The notes: generated by a model not told the origin, from the letters alone. A stretch of 64,000 nucleotides of DNA from Chloranthus sessilifolius (GCA_021018995.1 CM037588.1:150679725-150743724), one strand, 5' to 3'. Shown: positions 22,450 through 35,104, counted from the first letter of the stretch. Program-made: numbers and translations.

Positions 22450-23130
22450 AATGTTTTTCAGCGCTACGAACGCGATGGCATAGTCCGTTTAGTTGCACGA
22501 CTAATCGTTCATCATGAAATAATTAATACCTATTATTTATAATTATAAAATATTTATAAACTTTAGTTAAAATTAAATAGTATATATTTTCCTACATAGG
22601 CATCCATTGAAAATAAATTAGGACTTGAAATTGGGGTTTTTCAGTGTTGCGGAAGCATTAGTGCAGGCCGTCTACAAACCCAACTTACTAAAAAAAAATC
22701 GGAATTATTTAATATAAACTATAATATAAGATTTTTAATAACCTTTAAACTTATGAAAATTAAATTATATATATTGATTATATGATAAACTTGTTTCGAT
22801 CACGGCCAACACTTATTTTGAGGTTTTGACGTGTTCTGAATGCAATGGCGTTATCCGTCTGACCTAATGATTTATCGATTAGTTGCAATCAAATAATTTC
22901 TTTGTATAATAATCCAATTACTATATATTTAATGTATCTTTTCATATTTAGGGTTTAGTAATAATCCAATTACTATATATTTAAGGTTTAGTAATATCCA
23001 ATTACTATATATTTAATGTATCTTTTCATTCCAATTCCCGATTTCAGCAAATAAAGACTTTATCATAGGGTTCTTGAGTCTTTCGGATACAATGGTGGTG
23101 TTCGTGGACTCATTTAACCCTCCAAACTAC
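22450..23130. repeat. Old tandem repeat, about 190-230 bp period, four degenerate units
   Basis: Four blocks share one layout: TTTTCAGCGCTACGAACGCG...GGCATAGTCCGT at about 22456, TTTTCAGTGTTGCGGAAGC...CCGTCT at 22638, TTTTGACGTGTTCTGAATGC...GTTATCCGTCT at 22833, and a weaker one at about 23062. Each is followed by AT-rich filler. Nested in the third is a three-fold repeat of AATCCAATTACTATATATTT (22908-23030). No coding is seen. Confidence 0.5.
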
Positions 23131-23364
23131 TATTATTCAAATATCTTATTTTTTTATACTATGACATACGATCGATAAGTTAACTTACGATATGATGGCA
23201 TGTAAGAATAAGATTCAAGGTGAATTAAGCTTATACAAAACTATGATATGGACCAAAATTAAGCAAAATAAAGACGATGTACGAAAAGTATTCTTAATTG
23301 GCAAGTAATCGAGTTATTTAACGATTTATGTTGAATACAGAGTTCATTTAATAGTATGCTTGCA

Positions 23365-23535
23365 TCCGGTGATTTAGTAGGAGGACCGCGACATCCGGTG
23401 ATTAGTAGGGGGTTCGCCTCCAGTGATTTGACAACTGTTGGAGCAGCCAGTGATTAGTAGAAGGTTCGCCTCTGGTGATTGGTAGAAGGTCCACGGATTT
23501 CGGTGACATAATAGGATGTTTGCATCTGGTGATAT
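23365..23535. repeat. G-rich degenerate minisatellite
   Basis: At least six variants of TCCGGTGATTAGTAGGAGG / TTCGCCTC, with period about 28-40 bp, ending where the LTR-like block starts. Confidence 0.6.
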
Positions 23536-24304
23536 TGATGGGGGCATCCCACACAGCGAGACGGATGGAGAGTACAAAGAGGAAACAAGAGAGAAAGCTT
23601 CAGAAATAAGGCCAACTTTCGGCCAGAGGTCGCTCGAGCGAATTTGGTTGTCGCTTGAGTGAGATATCGAAGACTACATAGAAGTTTCTCTGGAATAAGT
23701 CGCTCGAGCGAGCATCAGTTGTCGCTGGAGCGAGTCATGCCGAGTTTTGAAGTTTTTAGTTCTTTTTCCTAAGTTTCTTTTTGTTTCATATGTAAGCACT
23801 TTAGGATAGTTTCGTAATTTTCCTGTTTTAGGGTTTTTCTGTTTTGAGACCTCTTATATAAGGTCATTATAAGCATTGTAAAAGGGGATGATTATTGAAT
23901 GAAAATTTAAGCTTGCTTTTGTGCAAACCCTAGAAGAATAGTGAAGAGTTTTCGATCGAATGAGCGAATCTTTCAAAACCTGATGAGTAAGCAATCATTT
24001 CTCGTGCGACTTGGTGCGAAGCCGACGTACAGCCGTGGTGTGAAACCTCGGAATCCTTGGTGTGAAGCCTTGGACCTATCCTCCTATTCTATCATTTCTC
24101 TATTTATTGCCTAGTAATATTTCCCCTATTTGCTTTGATAAATTCCTAAACCCCAAATCTAAAAATTTTACATATGTGCTCTACCCCTTTTGATTAATTT
24201 CATCCCTTGAGCCATCGTTCTCCCAAGCCTTTGAGGAGTCAAGAGACGACACCTTAATTGTTGCTTAATGCCCTAAACTAGATCGAAACTCGAATCCTTC
24301 ATCA
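23536..24304 (+). mobile_element. Probable solo LTR of a Ty3/gypsy family with CGCTCGAGCG repeats
   Basis: The block starts TGATGGGGGCATCCCACAC and ends CCTTCATCA. Inside are CTTATATAAGG at about 23857 (TATA-like), then ATTGAATGAAAATTTAAGC, the usual start of the transcribed part in plant LTRs, and a long leader. Two to four copies of GTCGCTCGAGCGA lie at 23629-23738. The same layout and the same palindrome are in the LTR at 61681-62661. Flanks GATAT / GATCC match only 3 of 5 bases. No internal domain is seen. Confidence 0.5.
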
Positions 24305-25312
24305 GATCCATTTTTCTAGATCGAAAATATCAATGCATGCGTGCTAAAATTGAATTAACCTAATTGATTTATTGAATTCATTAAATTTACTTTATGTATT
24401 GGATGATTTCGAATGTTTTCATTATTCAATTTAACCAGAGATTAATCTCAAACTTGCATAATTAGGGAGATGCCTTTAACAAGCTTGGGAAAGCCAAATC
24501 TTTATTTGATATGAAGCCTCTAGAAAGAGTAAGAAGACATCTCTCACTCAAGCTTGCTCAAGTTTCGTCCCCTAAAGCATGTCTACCAAGTAATGATCTT
24601 TCTCTATACACAAATGTGGATCTTTTTATAGAAGAAATGAGGATTAGGTAGTGGTATTAGGATTAGGGTTAGAGGAGAGAAGAAAAAGAGGGAGAGAGAG
24701 AGAGAGAGAGAGAAAGAGAATTAGAGAGAAGGCTTAGTGAGATAGGAGGCCCTCACTAGGATTTATGAAGTTGTAAGAGTATTACAAACACGACCAAACA
24801 TTCTACGCACACACCCATAAAATATCTTCATTCCGGGGGATTGCGAGACTCAAACATTATATTTTTCCTATTATAGATAGAAAACAGATTTTTTTGAATT
24901 CTTTGCAACTCTATACCTCATAAAAAGGCAGAAAGACACTGAGATAATGATGAAAGAATTGAGAATGCTTTTATAGTTAAGGGGTTTGACAATTAGATGA
25001 ACAAAGACCCAATATATGGAGTGCAAGTTTAGCAAATGCAAGATTAGAGAGGATGATTTGGCCGAAATAGAAATCCAATTAGTCCCTCCCTCCCTCTAAA
25101 AAAAAATCTTTCCTCCCCATTGGTCTTATAAACATAAAAAGTATTCCCGTTTACACCGACGCACCATAACCTGAAATAGGAAAGAGTTGCTCAAGATCTC
25201 TCCCTCTTTCAGTTTCTTTGCATTTTGGTGTTAGAATAATGGAAGGAGGAATTTTTTAAAAATTATCACGAATTACTGTGGAATTGGAAATAGAAATAAA
25301 CAGTTTGTACTT
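24305..25312. other. Non-coding stretch with (GA)n at about 24688-24716
   Basis: AT-rich DNA. I looked here on the minus strand for further exons of the WRAP53-like gene and found none. Confidence 0.5.
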
Positions 25313-25533
25313 AGTAATTTCATTAACCCATGTGGATCAGTGGATGTAACATAAACCAACATTTAGGCTATTTTTGGGATTGCTCGTTAGAGGCAGAGAG
25401 CAAATTTAAATTGCTCTTTTAAAGAGACCCAAATTCAAGTCTCACTCTCCAAAGAGCTAGGAGCACTCACAACCAAACACAGTAATTTCATTAACCCATG
25501 TGGATCAGTGGATGTAACATAAACCAACATTTA
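25313..25533. repeat. MITE-like 115-bp insert between two 53-bp direct repeats
   Basis: AGTAATTTCATTAACCCATG and the following 33 bases occur at 25313-25365 and again, essentially unchanged, at 25481-25533. Between them, 25366-25480 has imperfect inverted ends (TTTTTGGGATTGCTC versus GAGCACTCACAACCAAACAC) like common plant hAT-type MITEs. A 53-bp flank is far too long for a normal target duplication. Confidence 0.7.
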
Positions 25534-25618
25534 TCTAATGAAGATAAATACAAACAGAAAAATAAAGAAAAAGAAAAGAAAAAAGAAAAAAAAACACTCA
25601 TAAGCTCACTACACTTAC

Positions 25619-25681
25619 AATCCGAATTCGCGAAGCGTGTTGTCCTCAGAACTCGTAAGGAAACATGAACCATCTGGAGAC
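25619..25681 (-). CDS. WRAP53/TCAB1-like WD40 gene, second coding exon
   Basis: Acceptor TGTTTTGTAG, then 63 bases encoding SPDGSCFLTSSEDNTLREFG, then donor GTAAGTGTAG. It joins in frame with the exon at 25749-25954 across a 67-bp intron to read GVKWSPDGSCFLTSSEDNTL. Plant homologues of WRAP53/TCAB1 (WD40 protein of telomerase and Cajal bodies) have this at the start of the first WD repeat. The remaining WD repeats should follow at lower coordinates, but I see none, so the gene is probably truncated. Confidence 0.6.
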
Positions 25682-25748
25682 CTACAAAACAAAAAATTCG
25701 ATTAATTAATTAAGCATGACTTTTAGACAGTTAAGGGATCGAACTTAC

Positions 25749-25954
25749 CATTTCACCCCTTTCAGAAAATTGTTAGGGTTTGAACGGTTTCGGAACTGGT
25801 GGCAGAAATGGAAAATCTTTCGAGGAGGAACGTCGAACCGAAGCTGAGGCCACGAGAATCGATCACCACCGTCCGTAGTTTCGGCATTTTCAGTGGTGTC
25901 GGGATTCGATTCTTGATGTTCTTCTTCTTCTCCCATCGCTTTTGTTACAGACAT
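25749..25954 (-). CDS. WRAP53/TCAB1-like WD40 gene, first coding exon
   Basis: Starting at ATG 25954, it reads MSVTKAMGEEEEHQESNPDT, an acidic leader, then FSWPQLRFDVPPRKIFHFCH and NPNNFLKGVKW, ending at donor GTAAGTTC (25748-25741). The stretch from DVPP to NPNNFLKGVKW followed by SPDGSC is the hallmark of plant WRAP53-like proteins. Upstream, 25955-26130 has a possible leader intron (donor GTAAGC near 26060, acceptor CTCTGTAG near 25975), with another ATG at 26103. The start at 25954 is preferred because only it is in frame with the conserved part. Confidence 0.65.
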
Positions 25955-27609
25955 CCTGCACTACAGAGCATTACGGAAACAAGGAGCAGAGATTTGATAC
26001 ACAGAAAATGGCGTATCGGATTACATGTAATAAGCAAAAACCATGGAAATTATGCTTACCCAATGTGCTCGGGTTTTTGCGGGATTTTAGAAACTCTGCC
26101 GCCATAACACTTTGGACACTCTCCTCATAGCGAATAGTAGGGCTCAACGGGTCAGGACGACCCGACAAAGTTTACTCGTCGGATCGGGTCGTACATCGAG
26201 CATCCCATCAAATTTGTTGGGTCGGGTTGGGTGGAGCCGACATGATCCAATCAGATAGTTTATATAAAACCTGGCAAATAATGGGGTTTTGCATTGGGTT
26301 AGGTTGTGTTTTGAGGTTCGAACTTAGTCCCGGTTGGACAAATACCCTTGACCCGTCTCATCGGGTCGGATTGGGTCAAAGTGCACCATCTAATCGGGTT
26401 TGTTGGGGACAATTATGTATTATTGGAAGGCAAAATTTTGGCCCAACCTGACCCATTGGGTGAAAACTGGTAGGGTCCAGCAACTCAACCTGCCAAATGT
26501 CAGGTTTGGATCTAGATTTATGACTCATCGCGTCAGGCGGTTGAAGATTCTGACCCTTTTAATAAAGAGAAAAATACCCACCGGGATCTCAATTATCTCC
26601 CTATTTACCCACCGGGGTCCCAAGTTGATGAAATGACCCAACAGGGTCTAAGACCCTCAAACTTTTCAGTTTCTGGGTTTTAACTTAAACGAAGAGAACA
26701 CGTGGGTATTTAAACTAGGTTGATTACCAATATTTGAGAAATAGGAAATGATCAATATGCCATTACTTAAGGACAATGGAAACAACCAAAATGCTCTTCA
26801 TTTTAAAAGAAGCAGTCGTCGCCGGTTTGGTTTTCTTTCTCACCCAAATGAAGCCGGCTTTGGTTTTCTTTCCTCTCATCTTCGTTTCAAACCCTCCAAC
26901 CCTCATAAGGCATTCGCAGTCGTCGCCGGTTCTCGTTTCTCGTCGTCATTGAGGTGAATAGTTTGCCGTCGGCTATTGCAGAGGTGGAGAATAGTTTGTC
27001 GTCGGTCATTGTAGAGCAGGAGAAGAGCTGCATTTTTGCTGTCGGGCACTGCAGAGGTGGAGTCTCAGACCATTTTTCACTCCCCGACTTCTGATATTGC
27101 AGAGAAACTCATAAAGGTCGATTTTTATATTTTTTCCATTTGTAAAACTCTAATCTTTAGGATTACGATTTTAGTGTGTTTCCATTTGTAAAACTCTAAT
27201 CTTTAAGATTACGATTTTGGTTTGTTTCCATTTGTAAAACTCTAATCTTTAAGGTTTAGGATTATGATTTTGATTTGTTAGAAATGAAGTATAATTTTTA
27301 GGGTTTATGGTTATGATTTTGATTTGTTGGAAATGAAGTAGAGCCAACTAAGAGAAAAGGGAAAAAGGGAAAAAAAGAAGAAAAATTCTCTGGTTGAATC
27401 TCTGAGTCATAGACTATTTAAATAATTATTTAGTCTTCTGTTATTCGATTATATTCATCATTTTTTAGTTTAAATTTTTTTTTTTTTCCCTTTGTCTATT
27501 TTACTTCATCTAAAATTGAATCTACCAAGTTATGGATCCATGAATCGATTAGGTCAAAAAATATTATCTCATATCTACTCCATTTTTTGTATAGATAGAG
27601 GTGTCGATC

Positions 27610-28010
27610 TCTTATAAGTTACAGGTTTCACATTAGTCTAACCTTGACTTATAAGAGTCAGTAAATGACTCATATCAGAATCAGTTATGAAAAATAATTA
27701 TTCGTACATCACTGTTATCAGACTATAACTTGGTTGATGTCATTGTCTATCATATTTGGATCTTACAGGTCTCACATGAGTCTTACTTGGACTGATAAGA
27801 GTCAATAAATAACTCATATAAGACCCGATCATGAAAGATTGTTATTGGTACATCATATCTGGATCCTACAAGTCTCATATGAGTCTTACTTGGACTGATA
27901 AGAGTCAGTAAATGACTCAAATGTGACCAAGTCATGCAATATCCCTTTTGGTACATCACTGCTGTCGGTGTTTAACATGACTAATCTAACTTGGATCCTA
28001 TAAGGTTGAT
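27610..28010. repeat. MULE array A: CTCATATGAG-type repeats
   Basis: Three to four units of about 115 bp, each with GGATC(T/C)TACAGGTCTCACAT, GAGTCTTACTTGGACTGATA, AGAGTCA and TAAATGACTCATAT. The centre GACTCATATGAGTC is palindromic. An inverted version occupies 37920-38860. Confidence 0.75.
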
Positions 28011-28379
28011 AATTGTTCGATATTTATGAATTTGTGAAACTGTAATCTTCACTTTGATGATGGGGTATATTTTTGTATTTTTTGAAACACTAATCTTTAG
28101 AGTTTAAGCTTATTTTTTTCTTTATTCATAAATAATTATAAAAATCTATAAATTTTAGGGTTTCTATACTATTACACATGGCAAATTATCTTTCTGGCCT
28201 ATATCGTATAGATTGAATTATTTGTTTGAATCAAAATGTGATTTTTAATCTTTATAGAACATAAAACTATGATCTAGAAAATGAACTTTTTATTATTTTT
28301 CGGTTTTACATGTGTAAAGATATGCTTCCATTATAGATTGATAAAAAAATTAGCTCACAGCAGTGGTAAATCATGATCA

Positions 28380-28720
28380 GTCTTTTAAAAGATCGTATCG
28401 TCTATTCATTAGTCAGTTGCTTCTCGATGACACGATGAGTCTTTTATAAGACTGTATTATCCATTTATAAGTTAGTATCTTGTAGAAGACATGATCAAAG
28501 AAGCCTTTTATAAGAGGGTGATATCCCTTCGTTAGGCAGTTTCTTCTTTAAGACACGATCAGTTGTTTCTATATAAGACACATCGTAGTTTGTATATAAG
28601 ACTGTGATGTCCCTTTGTTAGGTAGTATCTTATTTAAAACATAATCAGTGTCTTCTTTAAGACATTAGGGTTTAATAATTTATTTCTTTTCTTATTTAGC
28701 TTTTATATAAGACGCATCGT
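28380..28720. repeat. MULE array C: TATAAGAC-type repeats
   Basis: Four units of about 85 bp with TCTTTTATAAGACTGT..ATCC..TTAGTTAGTATCTT and GACACGATCAG. TATATAAGAC and its inverse recur. Short, related TCTTATATGAGAC repeats are at 44105-44190. Confidence 0.65.
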
Positions 28721-28903
28721 AGAAGTATGAAACAAAATATTATGATCACCAATTAATTGTTCTTGGTTGTATTCTCCGTACCAATCCGAGTTGGATAATC
28801 CTTATATATGTATGCTTCACATATATATATGCGTTATGGGTACTGACACAATTATACTAATATGTGACTATAATGGGCTATTTAATCTTTATAGAGTTAG
28901 ATA

Positions 28904-31900
28904 ATGTCTTATATATTAATATATATAGGCTTCATATGCAAGTACATTATGAGTACTGACACAGTTATACTAGTATGTCACTATAATGGGCTATTGAAAG
29001 TCAAAGAAAATAATATGATGTATAGTGGCGGAAACTGTAAACAAAAATCGATTAGCCGGAATGCAACATATAATCAATTTATTGGAAAGATGTATGACTT
29101 GTGTAAGTCAATATCGGAGCAAATGGATCTAAGGTTTAGATGTAGATACCCGACTATCGAAGGGAGTTTTGTTTTTTACATAGACAATAAGACCGACTAT
29201 CATGACATGATGACCCTATGCCCTATTGACTGTCCTCATATTGTCTTATATAGTTCTGAAAAGATCGTAGAGTCAAAGAAGGTCAATGAGCATAAAAGAA
29301 AGGAATGTCTGAAGACAGAAATGCTAGGGAGGTATGTGATAGTAGATTAGAAGTAAATGTAATTAAATTTATTTAGTAGTCAAACATTCCATGCTTTATG
29401 TTACTTATTTGGTAGTGAAAAACCCGACAGCTCGCGGAGTAAAGGTGTTGGATGTAATGAATGACTGAACCTCTACTTTGACACAGTGAAGAAATGGGAG
29501 GAAACAGAGACATTTAGGTAAGTTGATGAAATTATATGTTTGTATTTTTATTTAATATTAATTTAAAAATTGTCAATAAGTTTACTGATATATATTAGTA
29601 TGCTTTCGATAGTAGAATTGCTCATGACGGCATGTTTCCTAATTCAAACACATCAAACTTATCAATCGTGCTATCAATTCGACCCACGATAGTGAGTATT
29701 TTATATTATTTTTTATATAGTTTGTAATTATTTTCTTATACACATACTACTCAACCTCTCGCAATACTTATGGTTTAGTTTTTCACCCTTTGTTGCCGAA
29801 GAAAAGTGTGAATGGAGTATCAATTTTAGGTGAGTTGGTCTTCCATTTCCTTCAAAAAAGGACGAATTTTATTAATGAGGACTCACAAACTTTGGTTGAT
29901 ACTTATGAGTAATTTTACAGTTTTGAGCATTCACGTCTATTTCCATATCCCCTCCCCGATACTTGTGTAGAAGAGAAAGTAATTGAAGAGGAAAAAGTAT
30001 ATGAAGACTCAAATTCGGTGAAAATTTCTCTACCAATTCAGAGGTGACTATGAATTGAGTTTGTGCATAATCATGTGTAGTATTATAGTCATATCTCACG
30101 TATGAGTGACACCTTGTATACCTATTTTAATTGAAGGAACGAGAGTGCTCCGCCATCGAAGATATGGGTTTTTAGTTCAATTAGTACCCAGAATTACAGT
30201 ATCGAAGAACTATCAGGAGACGATAAAATTACTGAATATACGGGGTCAAATAGCGACTCGAGTTATTCAGTTGGAGTGGGATTCCAGGGATGAATTATTG
30301 GGAATAAATCAAAAGATGCAAACTTTGAAATTGAAGATGATAACTTAGAAGGAGAAAGTTTCGTAAGGAAGCCGAGATTTGATAAGATTGGAAATACATC
30401 TTTGACTATCGAAAAAAAAAAATCTTCTCGAGATGAATTTCTCACTGCTTTGAAGAATAATGTTATGTTGGAGAATTTTCAATTGAAACCAATAAAGACA
30501 ACTAAGAGTATTGTTGTTGCTAGATATGCGGATATTATTTGTCCATGGCGTATTCGCGCGAGTAGGGGCAACGTTGGTGGCGAATCTTTCGTAATTAAAA
30601 TAATGAATCATGAGCACAAGCACGGTCCACTTAGCGTAGCTATGCAAAGAAAGGGAGGTCATCGACCAGCCTCAAGTGATTGGGTAGCTTCAAAAATAAT
30701 AAATATGTTAAAGGACGCTACTAATTATGCGCATGCCAAAACTATCTCTCTGAAATTCAAATAAATTGGGAATTTATAATAAGCTATCATAAAGCGTGAA
30801 AGATGAAAGAGATAGTGTTGACTAAAATTATGGGTGGTTGGGAGTCGTCTTATACTAATCTCCCTTCATATATTGCATAATTGCGTAAATCCAATGTCGA
30901 CCACTTCACGAAACTACAATGTTTATATGATGACTCATTCCTTAGATTTTTTTGGGCATTCAGTCTCTCTATCGATGGATATAGAAGAGCATTGAGGCTC
31001 ATAATTTTGATTAACGGAACACACTCAAAAGGTAAATTTTCCTATCCGATGCTAATTACGACAGGTGTCGATGGCAACAACGGTTTATTTCCCATTGCTT
31101 TTACTGTAATTGATGATAAAATAGAAGATGCTTGAGAATAGTTTCTTCGATGTCTTTGAGAAACGATCATAGATGATGATAGAGCAATTGTCATAATTTC
31201 AGATCGCGCGGATGTAATTATATCGACGGTTCCAAAAGTATTTTCCAATGCCACTCATAGCTTTTGCTTCTTTCACATTGCCAAGAACTTTAGAGAGAAG
31301 TTTAGGAATTCGGCTTTGTAGAGTCAACTCTGGCCTATTGCTCGGGCATATACCGTAAAAGAGCATGATGAGCTATTGAGAAACTTGAGGGTGTGAGCCC
31401 TGCTGGTGTAAAATATCTTCAGCAGAGTGAACCATGGAGGTGGTCTAGAGCGCTACTCCCTGGTCGTAAATATGATCTTCTGACTACAAACATGTCTGAG
31501 TGTTTAAACAAAATCTTAGTTCATGCTAGAGGTCTACCAATAATAGCCCTTATTGAAGCAATGAGGAAGAAAGTGCCCAACTTTTTCATGATAGAGCTAT
31601 AAAAGGTCAAACACTGTCGAGGGTTTAACCCTATATGCATCTGATATCTTGGAAGACGCTAACGAAGCAACTAGGTTTTGTCAAGTTTTACCATCAGCAC
31701 CTAACGTTTTTGAGGTATCAACGTCGACATTTAAGTACAATATATATTTAGATAAGAGGTCTTATTCTTATTGATGTTTTGACATTTTGGGCCTCCCTTG
31801 TATCCATGCCATGACTACCATTCGTTGGAGTAATGCAGATCCGTCGATATATTATGAGGAATGGTATACATCTGCACGGTATTGCGAGACATACAGTAAG

Positions 31901-32125
31901 GCAATCGAACTAACTCTAAACGAATCTCAATGGCATGTCAAGCATGTTAGTCCTGTCGTTCACTCGCCTCACTGCAAGAACCCCCCAAGTTGCCCACAAA
32001 AAAGGAGGTTGAAATCCGCACTTAAAAGAAACGGAGAATGTATTGTACAACTTGTAAGCAGGAGAGATACAATCGTTCAATTTATCAAGGACTACAGTCG
32101 AAAAAATGCAAAACAAAATAATTAA
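28904..32125 (+). pseudogene. MuDR-type MULE transposase (decayed)
   Basis: Domains in order. An N-terminal ligand-like domain is at 28960-29350 (VILVCHYNGLLKVKENNMMY). A MuDR DNA-binding domain is at about 30430-30760 (FLTALKNNVMLENFQLKPIK, then CPWRIRASRGN). A DDE transposase core is at about 30880-31330 (LIILINGTHSKGKFSYPMLI, GVDGNNGLFPIAFTVIDDKI, then SDRADVIISTVPKVF and FHIAKNF). A TTNMSECLN block is near 31480. A SWIM-type zinc finger end is at about 31780-31850 (GLPCIHAMTT). Several stops and frame changes interrupt it even allowing for introns. The first catalytic Asp of the usual DGTHL is Asn here. It cuts and joins transposon ends in working relatives; this copy looks inactive. Confidence 0.85.
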
Positions 32126-32849
32126 TTATGGTAAGTGAGATATTTGTAATAAGTAGAGTATTCGATCGTAACAATAGTGAGGAATGTATAAAACATCGGT
32201 AGGCATTTATTTAATTAGTCCATAATATTTATAAGAGGTTCTCTTATGTCTCATGTAAGTTACTTAACATGTCTTTCATCGGTCATTTAATGTCATATTT
32301 ACTTCTTGAACTTTACTCATGCAAGGGACAAATGAAGTTTAAAGTTTTATTTTAACTTTCATATAAGTCTTTTATTGTCTGACAACATCACTTTATTGTC
32401 AGCATCACTTTATTGTCTCATATCAATTCTTATAATATCATCGGCTCTTCCTGTTCTTACTCACTTATATGTCTGAAGGTGGATCTTATGTCAGATATCC
32501 AGGTCTCCTTAAAAAGTAAATTAAGAATGACAAAACGCCTGAGGAAAGGCAAATAGGAAGTTGACGAGGAATACAATCATTGCACTTGACAAGGACCACG
32601 GTCAAAAAAATGTAGAAAGAAATTATGAATTTTGCTAAGCCCCAAACTTATTGTAATAAGTAGGGTATTGAATGAGAAAAGTGGTGAGGCATATATAGAA
32701 CATTGTAATAAGCATATCGTCAGACAATGTGCAGTTTCTCATTGTACGCCACTATACTTTATAATATTATTGGATAATCCAGTATTTTTTTCTCTTATGT
32801 GTAATATATATTGATCTCTGATGTGTATTATATATGAATTAGATAACTT

Positions 32850-34015
32850 TACCCATGCAGCACAGAATGTAGTTTAATGCTGAAAATGAATCTGATATCA
32901 GTCATGTACTGTCTCACATCAGTACATTATTTTCTTAAATCAGTCCTGTACTGTCTCACATCAGTACATTATTTTCTTATATCAGTCCTTTAATGTTCTC
33001 ACATCAGCCATGTATAATATTCAGATTACTCATGCAGGTTAGAATGTAGTTTAATGTTGTCTCACATCAGTACATTATTTTTTTATATCAGTCTTGTGCT
33101 GTCTCACATCAGTACATTATTTTATGATATCAGTCCTTTAATGTTCTCACATCAGTCATGTATAATATTCATATTACTCATGCAGGTTAGAATGTAGTTT
33201 AATGCTGAAAAGGAGTGATATCAGTCATGCACTGAAAAATATCAGTACATTAATGTTTGATATCAGTCATGCACAGTCTCACATCTATACATTATTATCT
33301 GATATCAGTCCATTAATGTTCTCACATCAATACTTTACAGTATCTTTTAACTCATGCAAGACTGAATGTAGTTTAATTTTGAGAATGAGTTTGATGTCAG
33401 TCCTGCAATGACTCACATCAGTACATTATTGTCTGATATCAATCGTATAATGTTCTCACATCAGTCTTTTATAATATTCAGATAACTGATGCAGGTTAGA
33501 ATGTAGTTTAATGCTGAAAATGAGTTTGATATCTGCACTGATAAGCATCAGTATATTATTGTCTGATATCAGTCTTGTACTGTCTCACATCTATACATTA
33601 TTGTCTGATATCAGTCCATTAATATTCTCACATCAATACTTTACAGTATCTTTTAACTCATGCATGACTGAATGTAGTTTAATTTTGAGAATCTGTCTGA
33701 TGTCAGTCATGCACTGACTCACATCAGTACTTTATTGTCTGATATCAGTCTTATAATGTTCTCACATCAGTCCTTTATAGCATTCAGATTACTCATGCAG
33801 GTTAGAATATAGTTTAATATTGAAAATGAGTCTGATATTTGCACTGATAAGCATCAGTACATTATTGTAAGATATATGTCCTGCATTGTCTCACATCTAT
33901 ACATTATTGTCTGATATCAGTCCATTAATGCTCTCACATCAGTACTTTACAGTATCTTTTAACTCATGCATGATTGAATGTAGTTTAATTTTGAGAATTT
34001 GTCTGATGTCAGTGA
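32850..34015. repeat. MULE array B: CTGATATCAG-type higher-order tandem repeat
   Basis: CTCATGCAGGTTAGAATGTA (type 1) and CTCATGCATGACTGAATGTA (type 2) alternate, each followed by GTTTAAT and a block with CTGATATCAG and TCACATCAGTACATTA. Starts are near 32848, 33026, 33175, 33350, 33486, 33656, 33790 and 33960. From 33175 on, the two-unit period is 304-311 bp. It is satellite-like and non-coding. Long open frames here only translate the repeat. Confidence 0.85.
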
Positions 34016-35100
34016 ATTTTTAGGATTTTTTTTGGGGTTTTAATTAGGTTCCATGAGTGATTTCTAGGGTTGGTTTGTTGATTATGCTTTGCTCGATCAA
34101 AAAACTCATTAATTTCACTGTTTTGTGGAGTATCTTTTAGACTTTTATTAGGATTTTGTGTTTAATGGATCAGTATTACTATTATCTGATTGGAGCCTTT
34201 TTATGATGATTTATTTTTGGTTTACATTTATGATTGAGTATCTCCTTGATGTTTTATGTTACATTTTCTTCATATGTTTTCATTGATTTGTGCAAATTTT
34301 AGGATTTTTTATTGTTTTTTTAATCTTTCGTTTGAAAGATGCTTGCTTTTACTCTTATCATAGCTATTTGGAGGTTTCTCTAGTTTGGTTAGGTTAATTG
34401 TGGGTAAGTATGTTCTTGAAGCCTGAGAGATTTTGTCAATTTGTTGATTTTCTTTCGTGATTTTTTAATATTTGGTTGAAAATTTCTTATTTAAATTTAT
34501 TTATTTATTATTTATTTTTTGGCTAGAGAAGCTAGGATTTATTTTGAAAGCAGCATATGATAACCCAAATAGAAATGCTTGGGGAAGGAATGTCCCTGCT
34601 CCTAACCATCATCGATTTCAGCATTTCAATGTGATTTCAGAGATTTGGACTGCAAAAGGTTTTTCTTGCATTTTTTTTTGGATTACGAAAGGTTTACCAA
34701 CGACGGTTTGAGTTATGGTGTCGCGAACAATACCGGCGGAATACGTATCAACCCCAAAACCGCTGACGAATCATTCGCGATGCCTCTTTTATTGGCAGTC
34801 TCACCACCGCCAGTAAAGGTTTTACCAATGATTTTAATGGCGGGTTATTGCCGCCGGGAAATGCCATATAATTTATAGTAGATCTTATATGTGGCCTTTG
34901 ATCGGATAATAAAAATTATATAGCGAGTGAATCTATTATGGATTTTAAAGATAATCAAATTTTACGGATGTTAGTAGCCAAACGGTTGGCAAAAAAAATT
35001 TACAACCTTTGGATATAAAAAAAAAAAAACTTCTCAAAAGTTTTTTTGTAACCAACCCATGGAAAGTAAAAAAAAATAAACTTCCCATGAGTTTTGCCAA
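34016..35100. other. T-rich stretch inside the MULE, no gene recognised
   Basis: 34016-34560 looks intron-like (T-rich, low GC). 34650-34860 is GC-richer with ACGACGG/CCGGCGG words. I could not assign it. Confidence 0.4.
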
Positions 35101-35104
35101 ACAA

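Noticed and set aside
33202-33717. Two 68-69 codon frames of near-identical sequence
   Set aside because: They translate array B of the MULE. The similarity comes from the tandem repeat.
34650-34870. CACTA-type transposon fragment
   Set aside because: Some ACGACGG wording recalls CACTA subterminal repeats, but there is no CACTAC end and no 3-bp duplication.
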